Shown here one piece after another: positions 18,673 through 27,275 of a stretch of DNA of 64,000 nucleotides. Position numbers and translations under genes: made by a program. The stretch comes from Pseudomonas frederiksbergensis (GTDB taxonomy: Bacteria; Pseudomonadota; Gammaproteobacteria; Pseudomonadales; Pseudomonadaceae). The DNA lies in the NCBI RefSeq assembly GCF_017114915.1, contig NZ_JAAUOE010000024.1, forward strand, positions 31,838-95,837. Direction: 5' to 3'. The number at the start of each line of letters is the position of its first letter. Within the stretch, counting starts at the first letter, position 1. Under the pieces are notes generated by a model. That model saw only the letters and a program-made list of their open reading frames with translations, made no database searches and had not been told where the DNA came from.

Positions 18673-21600
18673 TGGGGTGTACCACGCGTTGGTTTTTTTC
18701 GGCTGGTCGGTTGATAAAAACGATGTTCGTGTCGCTGCTGTTCAAGCCTTTGGCGGCGTTCCAGTTAGCGGAAATGTGGATGTAACGACGGCGTAATAGC
18801 GCCCTTTCTTCAAGCGTCAGGCCTTCAATTGCCGACTCCCCCAGTGCGTATGTCTGGAGTTTTTTGTGGATGGGTTCCAATTCATCAGGCAGGGCCAGTT
18901 TCGGGTCATTGGCATCAATGATGTCAAACGGCACATCGTGTCTGACGGCCAGCTCGCGCATGATGCGCAAATACACCAGCGACAGTTCACCGTGCACCGG
19001 GCGTTCAATAGTGGTAGCCGCAAAAACCTTCTTCTGTGGATCGGTATTGCCCCCCCCTCGCTCTCTCGATTGGGCCAATGGTCGTTCCCAGAGCGTCACT
19101 TGAAGTTCGTTGCCCGGACCGTCGAATTCGATGACGCCTTTTTCATACCAGGCGTACATGTCCTTTTCGGCGGCGAGGTAAGCGGCACTGCGGGTCGGGG
19201 CCATGCTTTGGCTGATGGTGCTGGTAACGGGTTTGCCCAGCAGGAGTTTTTCCTTGGCTCTTGGCAAATAGCCGCCGCCGAGGTCCGAGTGCGCGCCGGG
19301 CAAGACCAGGTCTATGTGGCCAAGACTGTTGAGCGCGAAGTTTTCGCGGACTTCGTCACGGGCAACCAGATGCACCACCTTATTGGCACAGTCATCTGGC
19401 AGTTTGAGATTGACGCCGGGGTTTCTGTTGTTGGTGCCACTGAAGTCGAACAATCCGGGGTTGGCGATTGCTGCGACGGTATCGAACAGACCGATGAAAT
19501 TGATGGTGACATCGGTTTTGAGACGCCAGTTAACGTTTCTGGACAAGAGCGGAGAGCCGGTCGGCAGTGCTTTCGCTAGAAGGCTGTGCTCACCCTTTAG
19601 CACTTCGTTCGCAAAATGCCGCGCCGCTGCCGCCCCCCGACTGAAGCCAAAAATATCGAATTCGATTTTTTCGATGATCACTTCAGGGTTTTCCTGCTGA
19701 AACAGGCGTAGCTGCTCCATGATCTTTTCCGGACTCCGTTCGACACGGGCGACTACACCCGTTTCGCCCCTGCCTGTCGCTTGTGAGTAGAGTGAGTCTG
19801 TGCCGTTGTTATTAGTCCCAATGCCCTCGATATAAACCGCGATTGATGCAGTTTTCGAGTTTTCCGGTAAGGGCTTGTACGCGTGATCGGTGTACAGGTC
19901 ATAAAGCCTCGCGATATTGCTCACATCATTCCCATAACTATTGTCCGGCGAGCTCCCATTCCCGTCGTACCCATAAGCAGCGCAATGCTTTTGTATTTCC
20001 TCGGCCGCTTCGGCCAGATTCGCATCCGGTGCATAGCAAGCCGCCACGGTTTCGCTGTTGGCTTTGTTGTTCCCTGTGCCATCGAAGAACATGCCGATCC
20101 GCAAGGTAATCCCCTCCAGTTCGACTTCTTCTTCCTCTTCCTCCAGTTCCTCTAGCGCGGTGTCTTCCGTTGGCACAGGCACGGCTGGCGCCAGCAAGCC
20201 CGCCATTGCCCCCGGCAACAAGGCTTGAGCGGCCATACCCGCCACCGGTGATCCGCCCTGCGCAATCTCGCGACTGCTGAAAATCCCGTCAGCATTGATC
20301 ACGATGTGCTGACCACCGACTTTCACAGAAAGGCTCTCGCCCGCCTCCAGCACAAGGTGTGAACCGGCCTTGATGTGCAGCTGCCCCCCGGCCTCGACCA
20401 CCAGCGCCTCGCCGATCCGGGTATGGCTGCTCCCGGCCACCTGCAGGTAGTCGCTGGCCTTGAGCTGCACCTTGCGATCCGCCGTGACCGTGCGATGTTC
20501 TTCCGCCTCCAGCACCGTGATGCTGTGGCCCTTGATGGTTTCCCGACGCTCGTTGCCCACGTCCAGCCGACTGTCGTGTTCGACCTTCTGTTCCAGATCG
20601 CGCTGGGCACGCAGGTAGATCAGCTCCTGCCCGGCGCGATCTTCAATCGACAGTTCGTTGTAACCGCCCGTGGAGGGAGAGCTGTGGCTGCGCAGCACGG
20701 TTTTGGTGTGGTTCGCGGGCAAGGGATAGGGCACCGGCGTGGCCTTGTTCGGCACGCAACCGGTGATCAGCGGATGGTCGGGATTGCCTTCCAGAAAGGT
20801 GACCACCACTTCCATGCCGATACGCGGAATGACCATCGCGCCGTAGCCTTGCCCCGCCCAGCCGGTTGAAACCCGCAGCCAGCAACTGCTGTGTTCGCTG
20901 TTGCGCTCGGCCCGGTCCCAGTGGAACTCGACTTTGACCCGGCCATATTCATCGCAATAGATCTCTTCGTCGGCGGGCCCGGTGACGCGGGCGGTCTGGC
21001 AGACCAGCGCCGGTCTCGGGGCAGGCAGCGGTGGCCGGTAAAACACGTCCCAGGGGATTGCGCTGAAGCGGTTGCGGTAGCCCTGGGTAAAACCGTCCTC
21101 CGGTTCGGCGGCGCTGGCCACCTCTTCCAGCACTTGGGGTTGTTTCCCCGAGTGGGTGACACTGAGCAGCAGCCACAAATCGTTGTACGTTGCGCGCGGG
21201 TGTTCGGTCAGGCCGAAAAAGTGGCCGCTGCGCAGGGTCGGCTGGTCGCTGTCGCCCTCGGCCAACTGGTAATCGGCACGGTGCCGTTCCAGTGCCTGCC
21301 GGGCGAGCTGTTTGCCGTGTTTCTCGTTCTCGAAAAACAGCGGGTAGCGATAGTCTTCAAGCTCGGGGCTGAACTCGGCGGTGAAACGACTTTCCAGCAA
21401 CAGACTCGGGCGTTTCAGGTCGTAGTGCCGGCGCGTGACCGTGCTGGGGCGGGTACTGAAACCCAGGGAAAACCGGTTGACCACCGGATGTTCCGCCACC
21501 ATGCCGGAGTCCGGCTGATACGGGGTGTCGCCCAGTTTGGGAAAGAAGGTCTGGTCGTCGGTGAACACCAGCACATGGCCTTCTGGGGAATGCTGGTGAT

Positions 21601-22102
21601 GCCAGGCGATGCCGTCCTCGGCGCACAGCCGTTGAATGAACTCGAAATCACTTTCCCCATACTGGGTGCAGTATTCGCGCTCGGGGCGGGTGCTGACGTG
21701 AAAGGTGAACGCATCGGCCTGAAGGCCATGCCCCTTGAGGACCTGCGCGATGATGTGCGGCACCGTCTGGCCCTGGAAAATCCGCTGGTCGTGGCTGAAC
21801 TGCAAGAAATGCAGCGCCGGGACCAGGGTCAGGCAATAACGGGTCAAGCGTTGGCCGACATCACCCGCGGACACCGCTGCGACAAAGCCATGAATCCCTT
21901 CGCCGTTCAGGCCGAACTGGAGAAAGGCGGGTTGGCTGAGCAGGCTCTCCAGATCGACATCAGGGTACTCGCTGACCAGTTCAACCTGGATCGAATACAG
22001 GGTGCTGATGGCTTCAGTGCCGTCAAAGGCCAGTACTTTGAAATCGTTGCGAACCGTGGGGATCAATAGCGTGAACTGGGCAGCATTGGCCGGTGCGAAC
22101 AT
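18665..22102 (-). CDS. Evolved VgrG spike with C-terminal DUF2235 (Tle1-like) phospholipase domain
   Basis: A 1145-residue type VI secretion effector. Residues about 1-640 form the VgrG spike: gp27-like start (FTLLIPTVRNDFKVLAFDG), DGIAWHHQHSPEGHVLVFTDD, and the gp5/OB region with WLRVSTGWAGQGYGAMVIPRIGMEV and GNPDHPLITGCVPN, then beta-helix repeats. An acidic linker (LEELEEEEEEVELEG) leads at about 660 into a DUF2235 hydrolase domain: GMFFDGTGNNKAN, nucleophile Ser821 in DIFGFSRGAAAARHFA, Asp874 in GLFDTVAA and His938 in PGAHSDLGGGY. Tle1 family members are phospholipases delivered into rival cells. No other T6SS structural gene is in the window, so this is an orphan island dependent on a distant apparatus. 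Confidence 0.9.
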   Translation of the reverse strand: MFAPANAAQFTLLIPTVRNDFKVLAFDGTEAISTLYSIQVELVSEYPDVDLESLLSQPAFLQFGLNGEGIHGFVAAVSAGDVGQRLTRYCLTLVPALHFLQFSHDQRIFQGQTVPHIIAQVLKGHGLQADAFTFHVSTRPEREYCTQYGESDFEFIQRLCAEDGIAWHHQHSPEGHVLVFTDDQTFFPKLGDTPYQPDSGMVAEHPVVNRFSLGFSTRPSTVTRRHYDLKRPSLLLESRFTAEFSPELEDYRYPLFFENEKHGKQLARQALERHRADYQLAEGDSDQPTLRSGHFFGLTEHPRATYNDLWLLLSVTHSGKQPQVLEEVASAAEPEDGFTQGYRNRFSAIPWDVFYRPPLPAPRPALVCQTARVTGPADEEIYCDEYGRVKVEFHWDRAERNSEHSSCWLRVSTGWAGQGYGAMVIPRIGMEVVVTFLEGNPDHPLITGCVPNKATPVPYPLPANHTKTVLRSHSSPSTGGYNELSIEDRAGQELIYLRAQRDLEQKVEHDSRLDVGNERRETIKGHSITVLEAEEHRTVTADRKVQLKASDYLQVAGSSHTRIGEALVVEAGGQLHIKAGSHLVLEAGESLSVKVGGQHIVINADGIFSSREIAQGGSPVAGMAAQALLPGAMAGLLAPAVPVPTEDTALEELEEEEEEVELEGITLRIGMFFDGTGNNKANSETVAACYAPDANLAEAAEEIQKHCAAYGYDGNGSSPDNSYGNDVSNIARLYDLYTDHAYKPLPENSKTASIAVYIEGIGTNNNGTDSLYSQATGRGETGVVARVERSPEKIMEQLRLFQQENPEVIIEKIEFDIFGFSRGAAAARHFANEVLKGEHSLLAKALPTGSPLLSRNVNWRLKTDVTINFIGLFDTVAAIANPGLFDFSGTNNRNPGVNLKLPDDCANKVVHLVARDEVRENFALNSLGHIDLVLPGAHSDLGGGYLPRAKEKLLLGKPVTSTISQSMAPTRSAAYLAAEKDMYAWYEKGVIEFDGPGNELQVTLWERPLAQSRERGGGNTDPQKKVFAATTIERPVHGELSLVYLRIMRELAVRHDVPFDIIDANDPKLALPDELEPIHKKLQTYALGESAIEGLTLEERALLRRRYIHISANWNAAKGLNSSDTNIVFINRPAEKNQRVVHPNE

Positions 22103-22345
22103 GCGCTTATCCTTTTGCTGTTAGTCGCTCATCCTTAAGCTGAAGAGGATTCAAATCGCGATGCCCAAGCCATGCCCGGCGTGAACAAGCGCAACTGCCG
22201 AGCACGCTAGCAAGAGGGCAAAAGGATTGATGTAGGACGAGGCCTGAAGCGCGGCCCGAAACTTCCCTATTCAGAATGTTTCGTCTGAGGGTGGGAGTAG
22301 ACGCCAAAAACGGCGTGCAGACATCTTCAACGCTGCGCATCCCCC

Positions 22346-22375
22346 GGAGCTGCCGAAAGCTGCGATCTTGTGATC
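22346..22375. repeat. REP-related fragment upstream of the VgrG gene
   Basis: GGAGCTGCCGAAAGCTGCGA followed by TCTTGTGATC is another copy of the short palindromic family seen at 15033 and 29902. The remainder of the 22103-22387 gap shows no gene; the VgrG start has AAGGAT as ribosome site. Confidence 0.65.
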
Positions 22376-22387
22376 TGACCCGACGCA

Positions 22388-22717
22388 TCAATCCACAATA
22401 AATAACTTCGCACCGCTGCTGGTGAACGACCGATGCCCCTCGGCATCGTTGCCCACCTGATAACTCATTCCAGCAGTCAGCGTGAACTGGCGGCCATCTT
22501 CCAGTTCGGTGTGCAACTCGCCTTCCAGGCACAACAGAATATGACCTCTCCAACACCAGTGATCGGCCAGATACCCGGGGCTGTACTCAACCATCCGCAC
22601 ACGCGTCGAACCAAACTGGCAAGTCCGCCAATGGGCGGTGCCCGTCTGGCCGGCATGTTCGACAGATTCGATCTTCGACCAATCGGTAGTACCAAAAGGG
22701 ATGGCGGTAAGGTCCAT
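22388..22717 (-). CDS. DHCW-motif cupin-fold protein
   Basis: A 109-residue single-domain protein starting MDLTAIPFGTTDWSKIESVEH. It carries a conserved DHWCWRGHILLCLEGELHTE stretch, the hallmark of a small cupin family, and FTLTAGMSYQVGNDAEGHRSF as the second cupin box. The His residues may bind a metal. A longer frame would add 26 residues upstream, but the start used fits the family. Function unknown; perhaps an acyl or small-molecule sensor or isomerase. It lies 106 bases from the tautomerase gene on the same strand. Confidence 0.75.
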   Translation of the reverse strand: MDLTAIPFGTTDWSKIESVEHAGQTGTAHWRTCQFGSTRVRMVEYSPGYLADHWCWRGHILLCLEGELHTELEDGRQFTLTAGMSYQVGNDAEGHRSFTSSGAKLFIVD

Positions 22718-22823
22718 GGTTGCCTCATCAGAAGAGAGTGAAATACGGACCCTATCCATCGGGCACTGCTGCCGATAGATACAGATGGCCCGCATTTACG
22801 GAATACAGGCTTCAGCGCAAAAA

Positions 22824-23198
22824 CTAGTTGCCCCGCCCGCCACCAAACGACCACTCATCTGCCGCGGTCGTGGTAATCACCACCATGACGTCCTCAGAAT
22901 CGATGCCTGGCTTTTGGCTCAGTTTCTCGACCAGGTTGCGATAGAAACGCTGTTTCGTCTCAATGTCCCGAGGGCGTCCGGCAGTAATCGCGATCAGCAC
23001 AAAGTCATGGCTGCGGGGGCCGCCCAAGTAGCCGGGATCAAATACCAGTTCGCCCGTTTCATGTTGGTGGATGACCTGGAACCGGTCGGCCATGGGCACT
23101 TCGAAGCTTTCTACCAACGCGTCGTGCAGCCCCTGGGAGAGGGCTTGTAAATACTCGGCAGACTTTCCCCGGTGCAGTGAAATACGTGCAAATGGCAT
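22824..23198 (-). CDS. Tautomerase-superfamily protein
   Basis: A 124-residue small enzyme with Pro directly after the initiator Met (MPFARISLHRGKS), which becomes the catalytic N-terminal base in this superfamily. The two beta-alpha-beta halves are visible (residues 1-60 and 65-124, with HDFVLIAITAGRPRDIETKQ and DVMVVITTTAADEWSFGGG). The length is that of the longer tautomerases rather than 62-residue 4-oxalocrotonate tautomerase. A ribosome site CAGGAGTAG precedes the ATG. It is divergent from a LysR gene across 96 bases, suggesting regulation by that protein. Substrate unknown. Confidence 0.82.
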   Translation of the reverse strand: MPFARISLHRGKSAEYLQALSQGLHDALVESFEVPMADRFQVIHQHETGELVFDPGYLGGPRSHDFVLIAITAGRPRDIETKQRFYRNLVEKLSQKPGIDSEDVMVVITTTAADEWSFGGGRGN

Positions 23199-23294
23199 AA
23201 GGGCCTACTCCTGAAAAACCAACTGACCGGGGAAAACTATCAAGTCGCGATCATTGCGAATATCAGATTTAATGACGGCCTTAATCCCGAATTA

Positions 23295-24200
23295 ATGGAT
23301 GATTCGATGCGCCGTCCGACCTTCGATCTTGATGTGTTGCGTACTTTCGTGACCGGTGTGGAGTTCAACAGCTTTGCCAAAGCGGCGGATCGGCTCAATC
23401 GCTCGACGTCTGCCGTGAGCGCACAACTCAAGAAGCTTGAAGAACAGATAGGCACACCAGTGCTGTGCAAATCCGGTCGAGGGCTGGTGCTGACGCCGGT
23501 GGGTGAAACCCTGCTCAGCCATGCCCGCCGGCTGCTTGAACTGAACGACAGCATTTTCCAGACCCTGCACGAAAGCCAGACCGCCGCCACGGTACGCCTC
23601 GGGCTTCAAGAAGACTTTGGCGAACACTTTCTCAGCGACATTCTGCGACGCTACGCCAAGATGTACCCGATGGTGAGCCTCGAAGTCAGGATCGCGCGCA
23701 ATGCCGAACTGCTTGCATCGATCGACAGCGGCGGCCTGGACCTGGCCCTGTCTTGGGACACAGGGCACAAGTCCCCCTATGCCACGCGCCTGGGTGAAAC
23801 GCAGATGCACTGGATCGGGCCTCGTGACATGCCATCGCTCAATGGCTCTGTCGATTCACCCCTGCCATTGATCCTGTTCGACGCCCCTTGCGTGTTACGC
23901 AGCGCGGCAACCCAGGCTCTGGATGAGGCGCGGATTCCCTGGCGAATCGCGCTGACCAGCCCCAGCGTTGGTGGAATCTGGGCGGCCGTTGCAGCCGGTT
24001 TGGGTCTCACGTTGCGAACCCGCATTGGGCTGCCAGGTCATCTCGCCGTGGTTGCCGGTCTACCTACGCTGCCGACCCTCGGCTATGTGCTTCATCGAGG
24101 GGCAGAACACTTGGCGCCTGCCCCCCGACAATTGGCTGCGTTGATACAGACGAGTCTGCAAGAGCAGGCGTTCAGTATCACTGCAGGCCCCCCCGCTTGA
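23295..24200 (+). CDS. LysR-type regulator next to tautomerase gene
   Basis: A 301-residue regulator. The winged helix includes VLRTFVTGVEFNSFAKAADRL and STSAVSAQLKKLEEQIGTPVL; the effector domain runs from about 90 (VRLGLQEDFGEHFLSDILRRY). A second ATG four codons in (MRRPTFDLDV) is equally plausible as the start, and neither has a strong ribosome site. It is divergent from the tautomerase and probably regulates it. The immediate upstream DNA is AT-richer than its surroundings and contains TTAAT repeats that may form the operator. Confidence 0.85.
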   Translation: MDDSMRRPTFDLDVLRTFVTGVEFNSFAKAADRLNRSTSAVSAQLKKLEEQIGTPVLCKSGRGLVLTPVGETLLSHARRLLELNDSIFQTLHESQTAATVRLGLQEDFGEHFLSDILRRYAKMYPMVSLEVRIARNAELLASIDSGGLDLALSWDTGHKSPYATRLGETQMHWIGPRDMPSLNGSVDSPLPLILFDAPCVLRSAATQALDEARIPWRIALTSPSVGGIWAAVAAGLGLTLRTRIGLPGHLAVVAGLPTLPTLGYVLHRGAEHLAPAPRQLAALIQTSLQEQAFSITAGPPA

Positions 24201-24206
24201 TGCCGT

Positions 24207-25100
24207 CTAAAGCAGGTCGCCCAAGGTGTCGTACTTGTAGTACTGGCTGTAATTCAGCACATCTCGAGGTGTCACCTTTTCCGGAAAAGGGCTGTACATC
24301 GGGTCATCGATCCGATGGAACTTGAGCGTATCGGGGGCCGCTGCGTCAGGTACGTAGCCAGCGGTGGGATGCTTCGCTTGCCATGCCGCCCAGAGCCGGT
24401 CGACATTGCAATGATGCAGAAAGAACACCGGGTCATTCGGCGAGGACGACAACCCCATGTCACCGCCGACCCACACATGGACGTTGTTGTGAATGCGCTC
24501 TTTGCCCGCCCATCCCTCGATGGAGTTACGCGCACCACCGGTGGATTGCGCCGCGTCGTAGGGCGCTTTGTCATACACCGGATTTTCATGGATGACCTTG
24601 CGCACATTGGCCCGGCTGGGAAGCGACCCACCCTCCCCCAGATAACGCACCAGAGGGCGGTTCACCCGGTTCAGTTCCATGGTGCGACCGTTACCCATCA
24701 CGCGCACCCGCCACGTCCCATTCACGAACTGTCCAAGGTACTCATCCGACCAGATGAGTGAAGTCCTCGGATCCTGAAGCTCCGCATCAGTGTTCCAATC
24801 CCAGTACGGGACTCGAAAGTGTGGGTCGTTGACCGCCTTGCGAATCAAGGTTTCCAGCCGCACCAGGAAGTAGCGATGCCACGGCAAGAACGATGGCCCA
24901 CCATGCGCCGCGTTCCTGGCCATCTGCCCGGCCGGCGTCGCAATCATCATGGCCCGGTGGTGCCAGGCCACGAAGGAGTCATAAATCGACAGGTTGGCCT
25001 GTCCAGGCCAGGGATTCTGCGCAGGATCCTTGAGCCGCTTCACCCCTTCGACGTATTTCTTGAGCGCTGTGAGATCATTGACCGCATTAGACCTGATCAT
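24207..25100 (-). CDS. Tyrosinase (type-3 copper phenol oxidase)
   Basis: A 297-residue dicopper oxidase that hydroxylates monophenols and oxidises diphenols to quinones (melanin route). CuA His are in FVAWHHRAM and GGPSFLPWHRYFLVRLE; CuB His are in IHNNVHVWVGGDMG and NDPVFFLHHCNVDRLWAAW. No signal peptide is seen. The start MIRSNAVNDL at 25100 has GGAG six bases upstream and overlaps the end of the preceding His-rich gene by 14 bases, so the two are coupled. An ATG at 25190 would give 30 more residues overlapping the neighbour further and is not favoured. Confidence 0.88.
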   Translation of the reverse strand: MIRSNAVNDLTALKKYVEGVKRLKDPAQNPWPGQANLSIYDSFVAWHHRAMMIATPAGQMARNAAHGGPSFLPWHRYFLVRLETLIRKAVNDPHFRVPYWDWNTDAELQDPRTSLIWSDEYLGQFVNGTWRVRVMGNGRTMELNRVNRPLVRYLGEGGSLPSRANVRKVIHENPVYDKAPYDAAQSTGGARNSIEGWAGKERIHNNVHVWVGGDMGLSSSPNDPVFFLHHCNVDRLWAAWQAKHPTAGYVPDAAAPDTLKFHRIDDPMYSPFPEKVTPRDVLNYSQYYKYDTLGDLL

Positions 25101-25551
25101 GATGGGCTCCGTGGCCAGAGTGGCCTGAGTGATCGGTATGTTCTTCCCCACCTTCATCGCCCTTGGTGAAGGACTCTGGATAGGCATCAATCACCGCTGT
25201 CATCAAATCGAGCGCCGAGCCGTATGAGACGAATGGGGTTGCGTGGGTATGGACCTGGCCAGCATCGTCCACAAACAGATGCGCCTGGACCGGACTTCCA
25301 TCAACCTCCACCTGGTAGGTGGTCACGATCCGGACAACATGCCCTTTGTGGTTGATCTCGCGAACAGTTTTGGCTTCATGCCCCGAATGCGGGTCCACGT
25401 ACTCCGGAAACTGCGCCTTGATCCACGCAGGGTGCGCTTTGTCAGGATCGGTGATGGAGATCTCGGCGAGAGCGCCTATGTCAGGTGGGCTCAAAAGCAC
25501 GCTGGCTTCGGTAGCTGTAGGTTCAGGGCTGGAGACATTTTTCCTTGTCAT
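25087..25551 (-). CDS. His-rich tyrosinase partner, putative copper chaperone
   Basis: A 154-residue protein with ribosome site GGAGGAATC before ATG. The N-terminal third is low complexity; the middle holds FPEYVDPHSGHEAKTVREIN and VVRIVTTYQVEVDGSPVQAHLF; the end is a metal-binding tail EEHTDHSGHSGHGAHHDQV. It is directly upstream of, and overlaps, the tyrosinase gene. In Streptomyces the small His-containing protein MelC1 loads copper into tyrosinase and is needed for its export. A like role is inferred here from position and His content; no homology to MelC1 is evident. Confidence 0.65.
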   Translation of the reverse strand: MTRKNVSSPEPTATEASVLLSPPDIGALAEISITDPDKAHPAWIKAQFPEYVDPHSGHEAKTVREINHKGHVVRIVTTYQVEVDGSPVQAHLFVDDAGQVHTHATPFVSYGSALDLMTAVIDAYPESFTKGDEGGEEHTDHSGHSGHGAHHDQV

Positions 25552-25920
25552 GATTCCTCCTGGAGTGTGCCCCCGGGACGATTGCCCGGACTGGCTGGAG
25601 GAAGTGTAGTTGGTGGTGGGTTGGTATGCCGTTGAACTATCACGAACCCCACGACACGTAGAAACCTCGACCACCTATCGATCATGGTCTGTCATCGGCT
25701 AGTGATATTGGCGTCAAAAAACAGTAGTCGCTCGATGACCGCTGAGGGATTGGGCGCGAAACATAGGCCTATGATTTATATGAATTTTAAAAAAAGTCAG
25801 AATGGGTAGCGCAGAGTTATCCAGAGACTTCTATTATTTTTGTTATCGCCGATTCGGTCTAATCACCGTTATGCGTCAGCGACAAAGCCAACCCTTAATT
25901 AATAATCATAGGAGAGTAAC
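25552..25920. other. AT-rich divergent intergenic region
   Basis: 369 bases without a gene between the tyrosinase operon and the repeat lipoprotein. Base composition shifts from GC-rich to AT-rich around 25760, marking the start of the foreign-looking block. A ribosome site AGGAGAG lies six bases before the lipoprotein ATG. No operator or terminator is recognised. Confidence 0.6.
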
Positions 25921-27231
25921 ATGTCGATAAAAAAAAGAACTGCGTTACTCGTGCTGGCTTTTAGCTTTTTCGGAGTTGCGAGCTGCGTCGACATAAGAAA
26001 TTATTCAGAAATCTCCAGCGAAAGAAACAAGAGCATTACTCCTGACATTGACTATTATGACCTTGCATACAACATAGATATCATTGTGCTTCCTGCCGAA
26101 GTAAAACCCAAAGGAAACATAGAGATAGACAACATTTTTTCAGGCGAACTACAAATTTCAAACTGGGGGAATGCCATCAAGAATGCGACCCAGAAAGAAA
26201 TTCACAACAGCAATCGCTTTATCGAATTTGGACATTACAGCGGCCGCCTTGAAATAAACGCAGAAGTATCTTCAGTGTCTATAAGCAACGCTTGGGGTGG
26301 AATTCGATCGAAGTGCAACGTTGTTTACACATATAAAGATTTAGTGGCAGGAAAAATACTCTCCAAGCATGAGAGCGCCATTGAAGTAATGGCGCCACCC
26401 CCTGCCGTACCAGAATCCAGTAATAGCTTTGTTTACAGCCTTGATCAACTTACATATGCTATTGCTCGCGAGGCGATTGCTGGTCTCATTCGGTTGCCGT
26501 CTATTGCCGATATTCAGCTAACACAGAAGCAAGTGAAGTTCTACAATTCAAATGTCAAAAAAAAACCCAACCAAATGATTAGCTACATCCCGATTGACAA
26601 TCTTATTCACAAGAATAAAAAAGAACTGAACTCTGCTTTTTCAACAGCTAAAAAAATGCAAAAAAATAGAAATACATTGGCGAAGAAAAACAAATCAAAA
26701 GCTAGAGTAGACACTGTCTCTGCTCCCGCCACCCCCATTCTGGAATCCAACACAGCTAGTGACACACCCACCGCAAGCACTGTTAAGTCGAGTGAAAGTT
26801 CTGTCAATCAAAACTCAAGCCAGGCTGCGACTGAAACTAAAAAAGACGCTAGCAGCTCAATAGCCATCCCGGGGAACTATCAACCTCAACACGAGGTATC
26901 GGCAGAGCAAGAAAAAGCAATGGATGAATGGTTGAAGGAGGAAAGAGCAAAGTTACAGGGAGGGACTGGCAATGCCGCTCCACATACCGGATATACAGCC
27001 GCGCCGGCACTCTATCAACTTCAAAACAAGGTATCGGCAGAGCAAGAAAGAGCAATGGATGAATGCTTGAAGAAGGAAAAAGCAAAGTTACAGGCAGCGA
27101 CTGGCAATGCTGCTTCACGTACCGGACATACGGCCGTGCCGGGACTCTACCAACCTAAAAACAAGGTAGAGGCAGAGCACGAAATAGCAATGGATGAATG
27201 TTTAAAGGAGGAAAAAGCAAAGTTACAGTGA
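25921..27231 (+). CDS. AT-rich lipoprotein with three exact-period C-terminal repeats
   Basis: A 436-residue protein of unknown family. A signal peptide (MSIKKRTALLVLAFSFFGVA) ends in lipobox GVASC. A folded-looking domain of about 220 residues follows (IDIIVLPAEVKPKGN, FIEFGHYSGRLEINAEVS), then a basic linker (KKKPN, KKNKSKAR), a Ser/Thr/Ala-rich stretch, and three 45-residue repeats from about 319 with the core VSAEQEKAMDEWLKEERAKL and Pro-Gly-Leu-Tyr-Gln spacers, probably helical and charged. A second Cys appears in repeats 2 and 3. Codon use is strikingly AT-rich against all neighbours, suggesting recent acquisition. The stop lies inside a partial fourth unit of DNA repeat. Confidence 0.8.
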   Translation: MSIKKRTALLVLAFSFFGVASCVDIRNYSEISSERNKSITPDIDYYDLAYNIDIIVLPAEVKPKGNIEIDNIFSGELQISNWGNAIKNATQKEIHNSNRFIEFGHYSGRLEINAEVSSVSISNAWGGIRSKCNVVYTYKDLVAGKILSKHESAIEVMAPPPAVPESSNSFVYSLDQLTYAIAREAIAGLIRLPSIADIQLTQKQVKFYNSNVKKKPNQMISYIPIDNLIHKNKKELNSAFSTAKKMQKNRNTLAKKNKSKARVDTVSAPATPILESNTASDTPTASTVKSSESSVNQNSSQAATETKKDASSSIAIPGNYQPQHEVSAEQEKAMDEWLKEERAKLQGGTGNAAPHTGYTAAPALYQLQNKVSAEQERAMDECLKKEKAKLQAATGNAASRTGHTAVPGLYQPKNKVEAEHEIAMDECLKEEKAKLQ

Positions 27232-27245
27232 GCGACTGGCAATGC
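26875..27245 (+). repeat. 135-bp tandem repeats inside the lipoprotein gene
   Basis: Units start at 26875, 27010 and 27145, an exact 135-bp spacing (45 codons). The third unit keeps matching past the TGA stop: after AAAGTTACAG the other unit has GCAGCGACTGGCAATGC and this one has TGAGCGACTGGCAATGC, so the stop arose inside the repeat. Confidence 0.85.
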
Positions 27246-27273
27246 GATTTGCACGCGATGACCGGTTTGCCAC
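27246..27273. repeat. Short relic of the mqo 3' region (left copy)
   Basis: GATTTGCACGCG plus 16 further bases match 25 of 28 positions of the relic at 29291-29318 and 24 of 28 positions inside the intact mqo gene near 31316, all in the same orientation. It abuts the end of the lipoprotein repeat. Confidence 0.5.
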
Positions 27274-27275
27274 TT

